In this document: in pieces, positions 41,626 to 49,732 of the stretch
Position numbering within the stretch: position 1 is the first letter of the stretch
How the letters are laid out: each line of letters opens with the position of its first letter
Origin: CALKJU01 sp035326425
GTDB lineage: Bacteria; Pseudomonadota; Alphaproteobacteria; Geminicoccales; Geminicoccaceae
Reading direction: 5' to 3'
Length of the DNA stretch: 64,000 bases
Assembly (NCBI GenBank): GCA_035326425.1
Contig: DAOLFG010000017.1
Span: 1 to 64,000, forward strand
Translations under genes and position numbers: made by a program
The notes under the pieces: model-generated
What the model was told of the DNA's origin: nothing
What the model saw: only the letters and a program-made list of their open reading frames with translations
Databases searched by the model: none

Positions 41626-42963
41626 TCAAGCCTTGTAGTACCGCTTGGCGCGGCGCTCGGCCTCGGCAGCGGCCTCTTCCGGCGTGGCCTGGCCGGCGCA
41701 GACCGACGAGAACATCTGGACGAGCACGTAGTCGGCGTTGACCGCCCCCGACGCCTCGGAGATCGGGCCCTTGTAGCCGTGCCACAGGCCGACGTTCCAG
41801 GTGTCCTTGTAGACCTTGATCTTCGGATCGCTCTCCCAGACGGCGCTGCTCTCGTAGGCCTTGAGCGGCTGCGTCCAGTAGCCGAGGCAGCCCGTCAGCC
41901 AGGGATCGTACTGCTCCTTCTCCATCATGTAGCGCAGGTACTGCTTGGCGGCGTTCGGGTACTTGGTGTGCTTGAACACCATGGCGTTGACGACGAGCCC
42001 GACCTCGGTGTTCTTGCCGACCGGACCGATCGGCATCCGGGCGTGGTCGAGGTCGGCGGCGATCGCCTGGGTGGCCGGATCCTGCGAGTTCTTGATCGAG
42101 AAGTAGAGCGAGACGCCGTTCTGCGTCAGCCCGATCTCGCCCGAGCTCAGCGCCTTGTTGTTGTTGGTGTCGAGCCAGGCCAGCGTGCCGGGGATGAAGG
42201 TCTTGTAGAGCTCCTGGGCGTATTTCAGCGCCTCGACGGTTTCCTTGCTGTTGATCGCGACCCTGCCCTGCTCGTCGGCGATGAAGCCGCCGTGCGACCA
42301 CAGCAGCCAGCTGCAGAAGCCGTTGCCGTCGCCGACGGCGTTGCCCAGCGCGAAGCCCGCCGGATGGCCGGTCTTCTGCAGGGCCTGGCAGAGCTTCAGG
42401 AAGCCGTCGGTATCGGCCGGCACCTGGTCGAAGCCCGCCTCCTTGACCCACGAGCTGCGATAGACCAGCGGGCCGCCCGAGGAGCCCATCGGCATCGAGA
42501 TCCAGGTGCCGTTGCGGACATCGCGGCCGTACTTCTCGACCAGCGGATACCAGCCGCCGTACTTCTTGCCGAGATAGTCGGTGATGTCGTCGAGCGGCAC
42601 CAGCGAATCGGCGTAGATGTGCGGGTCGTCCGCCCAGCCGACGATGACGTCGGCGCCGGCGCCGGTATTGGCGCTGACCGCGGTCTGCGGCCGGAGATCC
42701 TCCCAGCCGGCGAAGTCGACCTTGACCTCGACGCCGGTCTCCTTGGCGAACCGCTCGGTATTGGCGCGGAACACCTCCTCGTCCGGGGCCACGAACTTGG
42801 TCGGGCGCAGGATGCGCAGCGAGGCGCCCTGCTCGATCGGCAGGTCGGGTGCCGCGACGTCGGCGACCGGAATGTCGGCGCGCGCGCCACGGCCCAGCAG
42901 CGTCGTTCCGGCGAGGGCACCGAGCCCGGCCTTGATGGTATCACGACGCGAAAATCCTATCAT
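41626..42963 (-). CDS. extracellular solute-binding protein (third importer), Tat signal
   Basis: Periplasmic binding protein of 445 residues. The start MIGFSRRDTIKAGLGALAG is a clear twin-arginine signal, with cleavage near ARADI. ATG 42963 has AGGAGG about 11 nt upstream. The protein belongs to the carbohydrate family 1 (GVEVKVDFAGWEDL, YLRYMMEKEQYDPW). First gene of the third importer operon. The ligand is unknown and no catabolic genes are in the operon. Confidence 0.9.
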   Translation of the reverse strand: MIGFSRRDTIKAGLGALAGTTLLGRGARADIPVADVAAPDLPIEQGASLRILRPTKFVAPDEEVFRANTERFAKETGVEVKVDFAGWEDLRPQTAVSANTGAGADVIVGWADDPHIYADSLVPLDDITDYLGKKYGGWYPLVEKYGRDVRNGTWISMPMGSSGGPLVYRSSWVKEAGFDQVPADTDGFLKLCQALQKTGHPAGFALGNAVGDGNGFCSWLLWSHGGFIADEQGRVAINSKETVEALKYAQELYKTFIPGTLAWLDTNNNKALSSGEIGLTQNGVSLYFSIKNSQDPATQAIAADLDHARMPIGPVGKNTEVGLVVNAMVFKHTKYPNAAKQYLRYMMEKEQYDPWLTGCLGYWTQPLKAYESSAVWESDPKIKVYKDTWNVGLWHGYKGPISEASGAVNADYVLVQMFSSVCAGQATPEEAAAEAERRAKRYYKA

Positions 42964-43095
42964 ATCGCCTATATCCTCCTGATCACTCGGCCGGGTCGAA
43001 AGCTGCAAGAGCCGGGCTTCCGGCAGGGCGCATCGTGCCTCACCGGTACCAGTGCCGCAACCTTCCCCTGCGGTGACGGGGGAAGTGGAACGCAG

Positions 43096-43125
43096 AGAGG
43101 CCGCCGGCAAGCGCCGGCGGCCTCT
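43096..43125 (-). terminator. probable terminator hairpin after amtB
   Basis: AGAGGCCGCCGGC, loop AAGC, GCCGGCGGCCTCT: a perfect 13-bp stem, 28 bp after the amtB stop codon and before the third importer operon. The T-run is short on both strands (TTTC on plus, TCTCTG on minus), so termination may be partial. Confidence 0.6.
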
Positions 43126-43153
43126 TTCGCGCCGAGGTCCGATGCTCAGCGGG

Positions 43154-44476
43154 TCAGTGGACAACCTCGCCGTGCAGCGCCAGGTCGAGGCCCTCGACCT
43201 CGGTCTCCTTGTCGACCCGCAGGCCCATCACGAGGTCGATCACCTTCAGGATCACGAACGAGGCCACGCCCGACCAGACCACCGTCCAGAGGATGCCCTT
43301 GATCTGGATCCAGACCTGGGCGGCGTTGCCCTCCAGCAGGCCACCGGTGCCGCCGACCGCTTCGGCGGCGAACACACCGGTCAGCACGGCGCCGACGATG
43401 CCGCCGATGCCGTGGACGCCGAACACGTCGAGCGCGTCGTCGTAGCCCAGCATGTGCTTCAGGCTGGTGGCACCCCAGTAGCAGAGGATGCCGGCGGCGA
43501 TGCCGATCATCAGCGCACCTCCGGGCAGCACGAAACCGGCGGCCGGGGTGATGGCGACGAGGCCGCCGACCGCACCCGAGGCGATGCCCAGGACGGAAGG
43601 CTTGCCCTTGGCCATCCACTCGACGAACATCCAGGACAGCGCCGCACCGGCGGTGGCGATCTGGGTGGCCAGCATCGCCATGCCGGCGCGGGCGTCGGCG
43701 GCCGCCGCCGAGCCGGCGTTGAAGCCGAACCAGCCGACCCACAGCATCGAGGCGCCGATCACCGTCAGCGTCAGGTTGTGCGGCGCCATGGATTCGCTGC
43801 CGAAGCCGACGCGCTTGCCCAGCACGATGCAGCACACCAGCGCCGCGATGCCGGCGTTGATGTGAACGACGGTGCCGCCGGCATAGTCGAGCACGCCGTC
43901 GCCGCCGAGGAAGCCGCCGCCCCACACCCAGTGGCAGATCGGGGCGTAGACGATCAGCGACCAGAGCACCATGAAGACCAGCATCGAGCTGAACTTGATG
44001 CGGTCGACGATGGCGCCGACGATCAGCGCCGGCGTGATGATGAAGAAAGTCATCTGGAAGGTGACGAACACCGTCTCGGGCATCGTCAGCGTCAGGGAGT
44101 CGAGGGTGACGCCGCGCAGGAACATCTTGCTCAGGCCGCCGACATAGGCGTTGCCCTCGCTGAAGGCCAGGCTGTAGCCGGCGATCATCCACACCACCGA
44201 CATGACGCAGCAGATGGCGAAGCACTGCATCAGGGTGTTGAGGACGTTCTTGCGCCGGACCATGCCGCCGTAGAACAGCGCCAGGCCGGGAATGGTCATC
44301 ATCAGGACCAGGGCCGTGGAGGTGAGCATCCAGGCCGTATCGCCGGCGCTCAGCGTCGGCGTCTCCTCGACGACGGCGACGGCCTCGGCGGCCGGGGCCG
44401 CATCCTGCGCCGAGACCACGCCTGTCGCCGCGAGCAAGCCGAGGCTCGCCAGGCCCAGCAGTTGCAGCTTCTTCAT
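43154..44476 (-). CDS. amtB: ammonium transporter
   Basis: Inner-membrane ammonium channel of 440 residues. A signal peptide (LGLASLGLLAATGVVSA) precedes eleven membrane segments. The twin pore histidines are present in VVHINAGIAALV and VFGVHGIGGIVG, and the family motif TIPGLALFYGGMVRRKNVL is intact. ATG 44476 has GAGGAG 6 nt upstream. The usual PII gene glnK is not next to it. It imports ammonium under nitrogen limitation. Confidence 0.93.
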   Translation of the reverse strand: MKKLQLLGLASLGLLAATGVVSAQDAAPAAEAVAVVEETPTLSAGDTAWMLTSTALVLMMTIPGLALFYGGMVRRKNVLNTLMQCFAICCVMSVVWMIAGYSLAFSEGNAYVGGLSKMFLRGVTLDSLTLTMPETVFVTFQMTFFIITPALIVGAIVDRIKFSSMLVFMVLWSLIVYAPICHWVWGGGFLGGDGVLDYAGGTVVHINAGIAALVCCIVLGKRVGFGSESMAPHNLTLTVIGASMLWVGWFGFNAGSAAAADARAGMAMLATQIATAGAALSWMFVEWMAKGKPSVLGIASGAVGGLVAITPAAGFVLPGGALMIGIAAGILCYWGATSLKHMLGYDDALDVFGVHGIGGIVGAVLTGVFAAEAVGGTGGLLEGNAAQVWIQIKGILWTVVWSGVASFVILKVIDLVMGLRVDKETEVEGLDLALHGEVVH

Positions 44477-44698
44477 TGAAACTCCTCAATCGCTCTTGTG
44501 TCCGGCCCGACGAGGCCCGACCCGAGCGCTGGCGCACCCGGACCCGCGGTGTGCGCATCAAGAATCATGCCGGACCCGCCGCCCCGGTCATGCATGAAAC
44601 CGCGGCGACGATTGGCTATTTGGTGTGCAGGGCGATTGCCCTATTCATAGGCAACAGGCCGAGGCTGCCGAATCTTTGATGTCGGCAGCGCCGCCGGG

Positions 44699-45385
44699 CT
44701 AGATCGTGCCGGTGCCGGCCGTCGGCTCGTCGTTCGGCGCCCGGCCGTAGGACATGCGGCGCATCTGCTCGAGCACGCGCGCCATCTCGGCCTCGTCGAG
44801 ACGCGGCGGCTCGCCGATCGCCAGGGCGTGGACGTACATCTTGGCCAGGGTCTCGACCTCGACCGCCAGCCATAGCGCCTTGTCGAGGCTGCGCGTCGCC
44901 ACCAGCAGCCCGTGATGGCCCATCAGGCAGGCCTGGCGGCCGTCGATCGCCGCGATCACGGCATCGGACAGCGCCTGGGTGCCGAAGGTGGCATAGGCCG
45001 AGCAGCGGATGTCGCTGCCGCCGGCCACCGCCGTCATGTAGTGGAAGCTCGGAATGCCCCGTTCGTGAACGGCGAGCGTGGTGCAGTAGGTGGCGTGGCA
45101 GTGCAGCACGACGTCGATGTCGATGCGCACGCGCAACAGGTCGCGATGGAAGCGCCATTCCGAGGACGGCCGGCGGCGTCCTTCGCAGCTGCCGTCGAGG
45201 CGCATCTCGACGATGTCCTCGGGCTCCATGGACTCGTAGGGCAGGCTGGTCGGGGTGATCAGCAGGCCCTCGGGGATGCGGGCGGAGAGGTTGCCGGATG
45301 TGCCCTGATTGATGCCGGCAGCGTTCATCGCCCGCGCCGTCTCGACGATGGCCTTGCGCAGCTTGTGGTGTGACGGCTTGCCCAT
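44699..45385 (-). CDS. class II aldolase (fuculose-phosphate aldolase-like)
   Basis: A 228-residue zinc aldolase of the AraD/FucA family that cleaves a sugar 1-phosphate into glycerone phosphate and an aldehyde. Motifs: GTSGNLSARIPEGLLITPT (phosphate site), SSEWRFHRDLLR and zinc histidines in VVLHCHATYCTT. It begins 9 nt after the stop of the FGGY kinase, so kinase and aldolase form a two-step ketose degradation pair. Whether the sugar is fuculose, rhamnulose or a pentulose is not decided by the sequence. Confidence 0.87.
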   Translation of the reverse strand: MGKPSHHKLRKAIVETARAMNAAGINQGTSGNLSARIPEGLLITPTSLPYESMEPEDIVEMRLDGSCEGRRRPSSEWRFHRDLLRVRIDIDVVLHCHATYCTTLAVHERGIPSFHYMTAVAGGSDIRCSAYATFGTQALSDAVIAAIDGRQACLMGHHGLLVATRSLDKALWLAVEVETLAKMYVHALAIGEPPRLDEAEMARVLEQMRRMSYGRAPNDEPTAGTGTI

Positions 45386-45394
45386 GCCCGGTCC

Positions 45395-46810
45395 TCAGTC
45401 CCCGCCGCCCTCGCCCGCGGTGTCCGCAGATAGCACCCGGTGCCAGTGGTCTCGATAGCCGCGAAGGCCCGCCAGGTCGAGGGCGGCCGCCCTGCGCAGG
45501 CGCAGCTCGGGCGCCGGGGCCGCCATGTCGGCCAGCAGCGCCGCTCCCAGCGCCGTGCCGCCGCCCACGGGCTCCACCAGGATCCCGAGGTCGGGGCGCA
45601 GGGTCGCCAGCAGGCCGGCGAGGCGCGGCTCGGCGGCGAGGCCGCCGTCGAGGACGGCCGTGCCGCCGTCGCCCAGCAGCGACAGGCAGGCATCGGCGAC
45701 CAGGGCGCCATAGAGCAGCGCCACCGCCCGCGGCGCCGCTTCGCCGCCGACGATCCGGCCGCAGCCGGCCGTCCCGGGGAACATGCCCTCGAACGGCACG
45801 AAGGACGGCAGCGCCATGGCGCCGACCGCCACCGCCCGGCCGAGCTCGTCCTCGGTCGCCCCCGCCGGCACGCCGCCGGCGATGAGTTCCATCTCGCGGC
45901 CCAGCATGGCCAGCACGCCGCCGACCGGCCGGCCGCGGATGTCGGCGTTGAGCGTCATGCCGCGCCGCTCGACCAGGCGATCCGGCGCCAGCCCGGCGCG
46001 CAGCCCGACGATCCAGGTGCCGGTGGACAGGAGCGTGGCATCGCCCAGGCCGGCGCGAGCGTAGCGGTGGAGATTGGCGCTGCTGTCGTGGATGCCGTTG
46101 ACCACCATCGTGTCCGGCGCGAGGCCGGTGGCGGCGGCGATACGCGGCAGCAGCGGCCCCAGCCTCTCCCAGGCGGGCCGCAGCGGCGGCAGCAGGCGCG
46201 CCCAGCCCATCCGCTCGACCAGCGAGCTCGGCCGGTCGCCAGGCACGTCCCAGAGATGCGACTGGGCGGCCAGCGAGGTGTATTCCGAGGCCATCACGCC
46301 CGACAGCCGCCAGGCCCAGTATTGCGGCAGCGCCAGGATCGCCCGGGCGCGGGCCGTCTCGCCGGGCCATTGCCGGCTCTGCCAGAACAGCTGGCGGCCG
46401 AGATGGCCGGCGCCGCCGAGCAGGCGCGAGCCGCGCTCGGGGAAGGGCGGCATGACCGATGTGTAGGCCTCGTCCAGCCAGTCGGGCGGGCGGGCCTCGT
46501 AGTCGACCATCGGCAGGACCGGCCCGTCGTCGGCGACCAGCACCCCGCCCGAGCCGTGGGCGGTGGTGACGACCGTCCCGATGCGGTGCGAGGCCGCCAG
46601 CTCGCCCAGGCCGGCCAGCAGCCAGCGCTCGACCGCCTCGACATCGACATGCAGATAGGGCGACCCGTCGACGGACCGGTTGGGCGTGGTGCGCTGGCCC
46701 AGGATACGGCCGGACGCGTCGACCGCCAGCAGCTTGAGGTTGGACTTGCCGACGTCGAAGACGGCGACGGCGGCCGGCGCGCGCAAGGCTTGCCCGGCAT
46801 GGGCGACCAC
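45395..46810 (-). CDS. FGGY-family carbohydrate kinase, GTG start
   Basis: A 471-residue sugar kinase. The N-terminal ATP-site strand AVFDVGKSNLKLLAVD, the middle STGTWIVGLRAG and the C-terminal VEPVGGGTALGAALLADM fit FGGY kinases, close to the rhamnulokinase/fuculokinase branch. I chose GTG 46810 because GGGAGG lies 8 nt before it and the kinase fold begins a few residues later; ATG 46864 has no such site. It phosphorylates a ketose for the aldolase downstream. It follows the cellulose operon on the same strand after 88 bp that hold a hairpin. Confidence 0.86.
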   Translation of the reverse strand: MVAHAGQALRAPAAVAVFDVGKSNLKLLAVDASGRILGQRTTPNRSVDGSPYLHVDVEAVERWLLAGLGELAASHRIGTVVTTAHGSGGVLVADDGPVLPMVDYEARPPDWLDEAYTSVMPPFPERGSRLLGGAGHLGRQLFWQSRQWPGETARARAILALPQYWAWRLSGVMASEYTSLAAQSHLWDVPGDRPSSLVERMGWARLLPPLRPAWERLGPLLPRIAAATGLAPDTMVVNGIHDSSANLHRYARAGLGDATLLSTGTWIVGLRAGLAPDRLVERRGMTLNADIRGRPVGGVLAMLGREMELIAGGVPAGATEDELGRAVAVGAMALPSFVPFEGMFPGTAGCGRIVGGEAAPRAVALLYGALVADACLSLLGDGGTAVLDGGLAAEPRLAGLLATLRPDLGILVEPVGGGTALGAALLADMAAPAPELRLRRAAALDLAGLRGYRDHWHRVLSADTAGEGGGD

Positions 46811-46870
46811 GACCCTGTCCTCCCGCTGCGTGGATCCGGACGATAGCCTCGATCCGGATGCCACGCATCA

Positions 46871-46899
46871 ACCGGGTCGCCCCTCGCGGGGCTGCCGGT
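46871..46899 (-). terminator. hairpin at the end of the cellulose operon
   Basis: ACCGG-GTC-GCCCC, loop TCGC, GGGGC-TG-CCGGT: a two-part stem overlapping the stop of the TPR gene. It separates the bcs operon from the sugar kinase. No clear T-run, so it may only attenuate. Confidence 0.45.
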
Positions 46900-48713
46900 C
46901 AGTTGGGATGGAGCTTGTTCTCGACCGCCCGGATGCCCGACGCCGTCTCCTTGGTGGCCAGCAGCCGGTGCTGGGCCTCGAAGATGCGGCCCGCCGCCTT
47001 CAGGTCGTCGGTGTGGTAGCGCGCCCATGCCTCCTGCAGCAGCTGGCCGCGGCTGGGCTCGGCGATGGCGCGGCGCTGCTCGAGCAGGACGATCACCTGG
47101 CGGTAGTCCTCGCGCTCGAACGCCTCGGTCGCGGCCTTGGCCAGCAGCTCGCTGCGCACCTCGAACACCTTCCCGGGCGAGATGCCGTAGCGCTGCATCG
47201 CTCCCTCGGCGTCGCGGTAGAGGTTGAGCGCCAGATAGCTGCGCACGAGGCCGTACGCGCTCTCGTCGCGCTGGGCCGGCGTCGCCTCGTCGGCGTGCAG
47301 CACCTGCTGGAACGACAGCATGGCCTCGGTCGGGCGGCGCAGCTCGGTGAGCGCCCAGCCGCGCGGCAGCACCCGGTCGGCGGCGGTGGCGCCGCGGGTC
47401 TGGACCAGCACGGCCTGCCAGTCGCTGCGCTCCATGGCGGCACCGAGTGCTGCACCGCGGGCGTCGGCCAGCATCGGCTCGACGATGCCGGGCCAGCGGG
47501 CCTGCAGGGCCTCCAGGCCGGCGAGGTCGCCCTTGGCGGCATAGGCGGTGGCGAGACCCTTGGCGGCCTCGGGCTCGGCGCGCCAGGACAGCGCCGCCGA
47601 GAACCACTCGATGGCCTCGTCCTCGCGGCCGGCGTCGTGCAGCAGCCAGCCGATCTTGCGGGCGGCGGCGTTGTCCTTGCGGGCACGCGCGACATCCATG
47701 GCGGCGTCGGCGTCCTCGACCGTGGCATTCCTGGCGTAGAGTCTCGTCAGCTCGCGCGGCTGGGCCGGCGCCGCCAGCCTCGCGGCCTTGGCCATGGCCG
47801 CGGGCTTGGGCTGCTCGCGCAATGTCTTCAGCCTGGCTTCCTGGGCAGCGGTCCTGGGCCGGCCGGCCTCGAGCGGCAACAGCTCGGCCACCGCCTTCTG
47901 GCCCAGCAGGTCCTTGGCCTTCTGCAGCGTCGCGAAGCGGTGGTCGGCATCGTCGCAGTCGCGGACGATGCGGGCGTAGGTCGCGACGGCGGCGTCGCGG
48001 TCGCCGGTGCGCGCCTGGGCCTCCGCCAGCCGCCACATGTTGTCGATGCGCTCGCAGGCGAACTGCTCCGGCCTGTCGCGGGCGAGATCCACGATCTCGG
48101 TCCAGCGGGCGCCGCCGCCGGCCTGCTCCAACGCCGTACGGGTCTCGTTGGCCTCCATCAGCTGCAGCAGGCTGGCGGGCGGCTGCCAGTCGGCATCGTC
48201 GGCCCGGATGCGGGCGATGGCCTGGCGCACCCCGGCATAGTCGCGCTGCTCGTAGAGCTGCCAGAGCGGCGTCACGTCGACCACCGGCCGACCGTTGCCG
48301 AACAGCTCGGGCGGCGGCTCCCAGCCGGGATGCAGCGCCCGCAGCCGCGCGATCTCGGCCTCGGCGGCCGCCTTGTCGCCGCGAGCGGCGAGGTAACGCA
48401 GCAGCGAGGTGTCGACCGCTGGATCGGCGGCGGAGCCGTCGAGAGTGCGGACCCGCACGCCCTCGACCAGCGGCTCGGGCCCGGCGGCGGGCTCGACCGC
48501 GAACACCGAGTCGTCGCCGGCCACCACCATCTCGTCCGACGCCGCCCACAGGTCGGCGAGATAGGTCCTGGGCTCGGACCCGGAGGCGGCCGGCTTCGCC
48601 GCCGGCCAGGCGTCGGCGAGATCGGTGACCGGCTTGTCGCCCTCCCCGGAGGCGCCGAGGGCCACGGCCAGGCCGATGCCAGCGGTGATGGCAAGCGGTA
48701 TCAGAATGGTCAT
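46899..48713 (-). CDS. membrane-anchored TPR protein of the cellulose operon (BcsK/BcsC-N-like)
   Basis: A 604-residue protein with one N-terminal membrane segment (TILIPLAITAGIGLAVALGA) and then TPR-like helical repeats throughout (for example LAEAQARTGDRDAAVATYAR, GWALTELRRPTEAMLSFQQV, LVRSYLALNLYRDAEGAMQR). In classical operons BcsC has TPRs plus an outer-membrane beta-barrel; here the barrel is absent and the protein ends in helical repeats. It resembles the TPR protein BcsK described for operons without BcsC. It starts with ATG 48713, overlapping the bcsZ stop by 4 bp. It probably scaffolds the synthase in the periplasm. Confidence 0.8.
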   Translation of the reverse strand: MTILIPLAITAGIGLAVALGASGEGDKPVTDLADAWPAAKPAASGSEPRTYLADLWAASDEMVVAGDDSVFAVEPAAGPEPLVEGVRVRTLDGSAADPAVDTSLLRYLAARGDKAAAEAEIARLRALHPGWEPPPELFGNGRPVVDVTPLWQLYEQRDYAGVRQAIARIRADDADWQPPASLLQLMEANETRTALEQAGGGARWTEIVDLARDRPEQFACERIDNMWRLAEAQARTGDRDAAVATYARIVRDCDDADHRFATLQKAKDLLGQKAVAELLPLEAGRPRTAAQEARLKTLREQPKPAAMAKAARLAAPAQPRELTRLYARNATVEDADAAMDVARARKDNAAARKIGWLLHDAGREDEAIEWFSAALSWRAEPEAAKGLATAYAAKGDLAGLEALQARWPGIVEPMLADARGAALGAAMERSDWQAVLVQTRGATAADRVLPRGWALTELRRPTEAMLSFQQVLHADEATPAQRDESAYGLVRSYLALNLYRDAEGAMQRYGISPGKVFEVRSELLAKAATEAFEREDYRQVIVLLEQRRAIAEPSRGQLLQEAWARYHTDDLKAAGRIFEAQHRLLATKETASGIRAVENKLHPN

Positions 48714-49732
48714 AGGCGGCGGCTCTCCAGAAGCGCCAGCTTGGCGAGCATGGTGAGGCTGGCGGCGTAATAGTCGGTTTCGTTGCCGAGTCCCGGCAGG
48801 ACCGGCTGGGATCCGGGCTCGGCGAGCGTCAGGCGGGCGATGGCGAGGGCACCGCGGTTGCGGGCGGGCTCGACCCTGCCCGGCGGCTCGAGGTCGACCA
48901 CTACCGGCGGGGTGTCGCCCTCGTGGCGCCACAGCGCCCGGAACGGCGCCAGCAGCCAGGGATCCTCGATGCGCGCCCAGACGAGGTGCAGCGGGATGCG
49001 GATGGCGTTGTAGCCGAAGGTGGCGGGAAAGCCGGGCGCCGGCCGCGGCGGGTCGGCCAGCAGCGCCCAGTCGGCCGGCAGGGCGAAGCGGCCGAACCGC
49101 GCCGTGCCCAGCAGCCGCAGCCCGGTTCCCTCGAGCGCCGCCCAGGCCGGGTCGGGATCGACCGCCGCCAGTGCGCGCAGGGCCGGGAACACCCAATAGG
49201 ACAGGTTCACCACAGGCCCCTCGGGCCGCGTGAAGCCGGACGGCCCCGGCAGCAGCAGCGTGTCGGCGCCGTGAGCGACGACGAGCTTCTGGCGGAGCAC
49301 CCGCGCCAGCACCCTCGCACGCTCCAGATGGCGGGCATCGGCCCACTCGCCGCCCGCCCGCGTGAGCGCCCAGGCGATGAGCAGATCACCGTCGGAGGCG
49401 CTGTTGCGGTCGGCTACCGGCGAGGCGGGCGTCGCCGGGTTCCAGCGCCAGGCGAACAGGCCGTCGCCGCGCACGGCGAGGTTGCGCTCGGCCCACTGCC
49501 AGATCAGGTCGAACACCGGCCGGTCGCCGGCGGCGTGGGCCAGGAGCATGCCGTAGCCCTGGCCCTCGCTGTGGCTGACACCGCCGTTGCCGGTGTCGAC
49601 GACCCGGCCGTCCGGCTGGACGAAGCGGGCGGCCCAGGTCTCCCATTCGCCGGGAGCGAACGGCGACGGCGCCGCCCAGGCGGGTGCAGCGGCCAGCAGC
49701 ATGAGGGACACCAGCGCCTCCCGTCGCCTCAT
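48710..49732 (-). CDS. bcsZ: cellulose operon endoglucanase, glycoside hydrolase family 8
   Basis: A 340-residue secreted endo-1,4-beta-glucanase that trims nascent cellulose in the periplasm. Signal peptide LVSLMLLAAAPAWA; the catalytic Glu lies in HSEGQGYGMLLAHAAG and the Asp in NSASDGDLLIAWAL, both typical of GH8. The conserved LFAWRWNP and FGYNAIRIPL segments are present. ATG 49732 overlaps the bcsB stop (ATGA). Third enzyme gene of the bcs operon. Confidence 0.9.
   Translation of the reverse strand: MRRREALVSLMLLAAAPAWAAPSPFAPGEWETWAARFVQPDGRVVDTGNGGVSHSEGQGYGMLLAHAAGDRPVFDLIWQWAERNLAVRGDGLFAWRWNPATPASPVADRNSASDGDLLIAWALTRAGGEWADARHLERARVLARVLRQKLVVAHGADTLLLPGPSGFTRPEGPVVNLSYWVFPALRALAAVDPDPAWAALEGTGLRLLGTARFGRFALPADWALLADPPRPAPGFPATFGYNAIRIPLHLVWARIEDPWLLAPFRALWRHEGDTPPVVVDLEPPGRVEPARNRGALAIARLTLAEPGSQPVLPGLGNETDYYAASLTMLAKLALLESRRL

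Noticed and set aside
44477..44698. Sigma-54 promoter or NtrC site upstream of amtB
   Set aside because: I looked for TGGCAC-N5-TTGC and for NtrC-type TGCACC/GGTGCA dyads; only half-like pieces are present (for example CTGCACACC on the minus strand).
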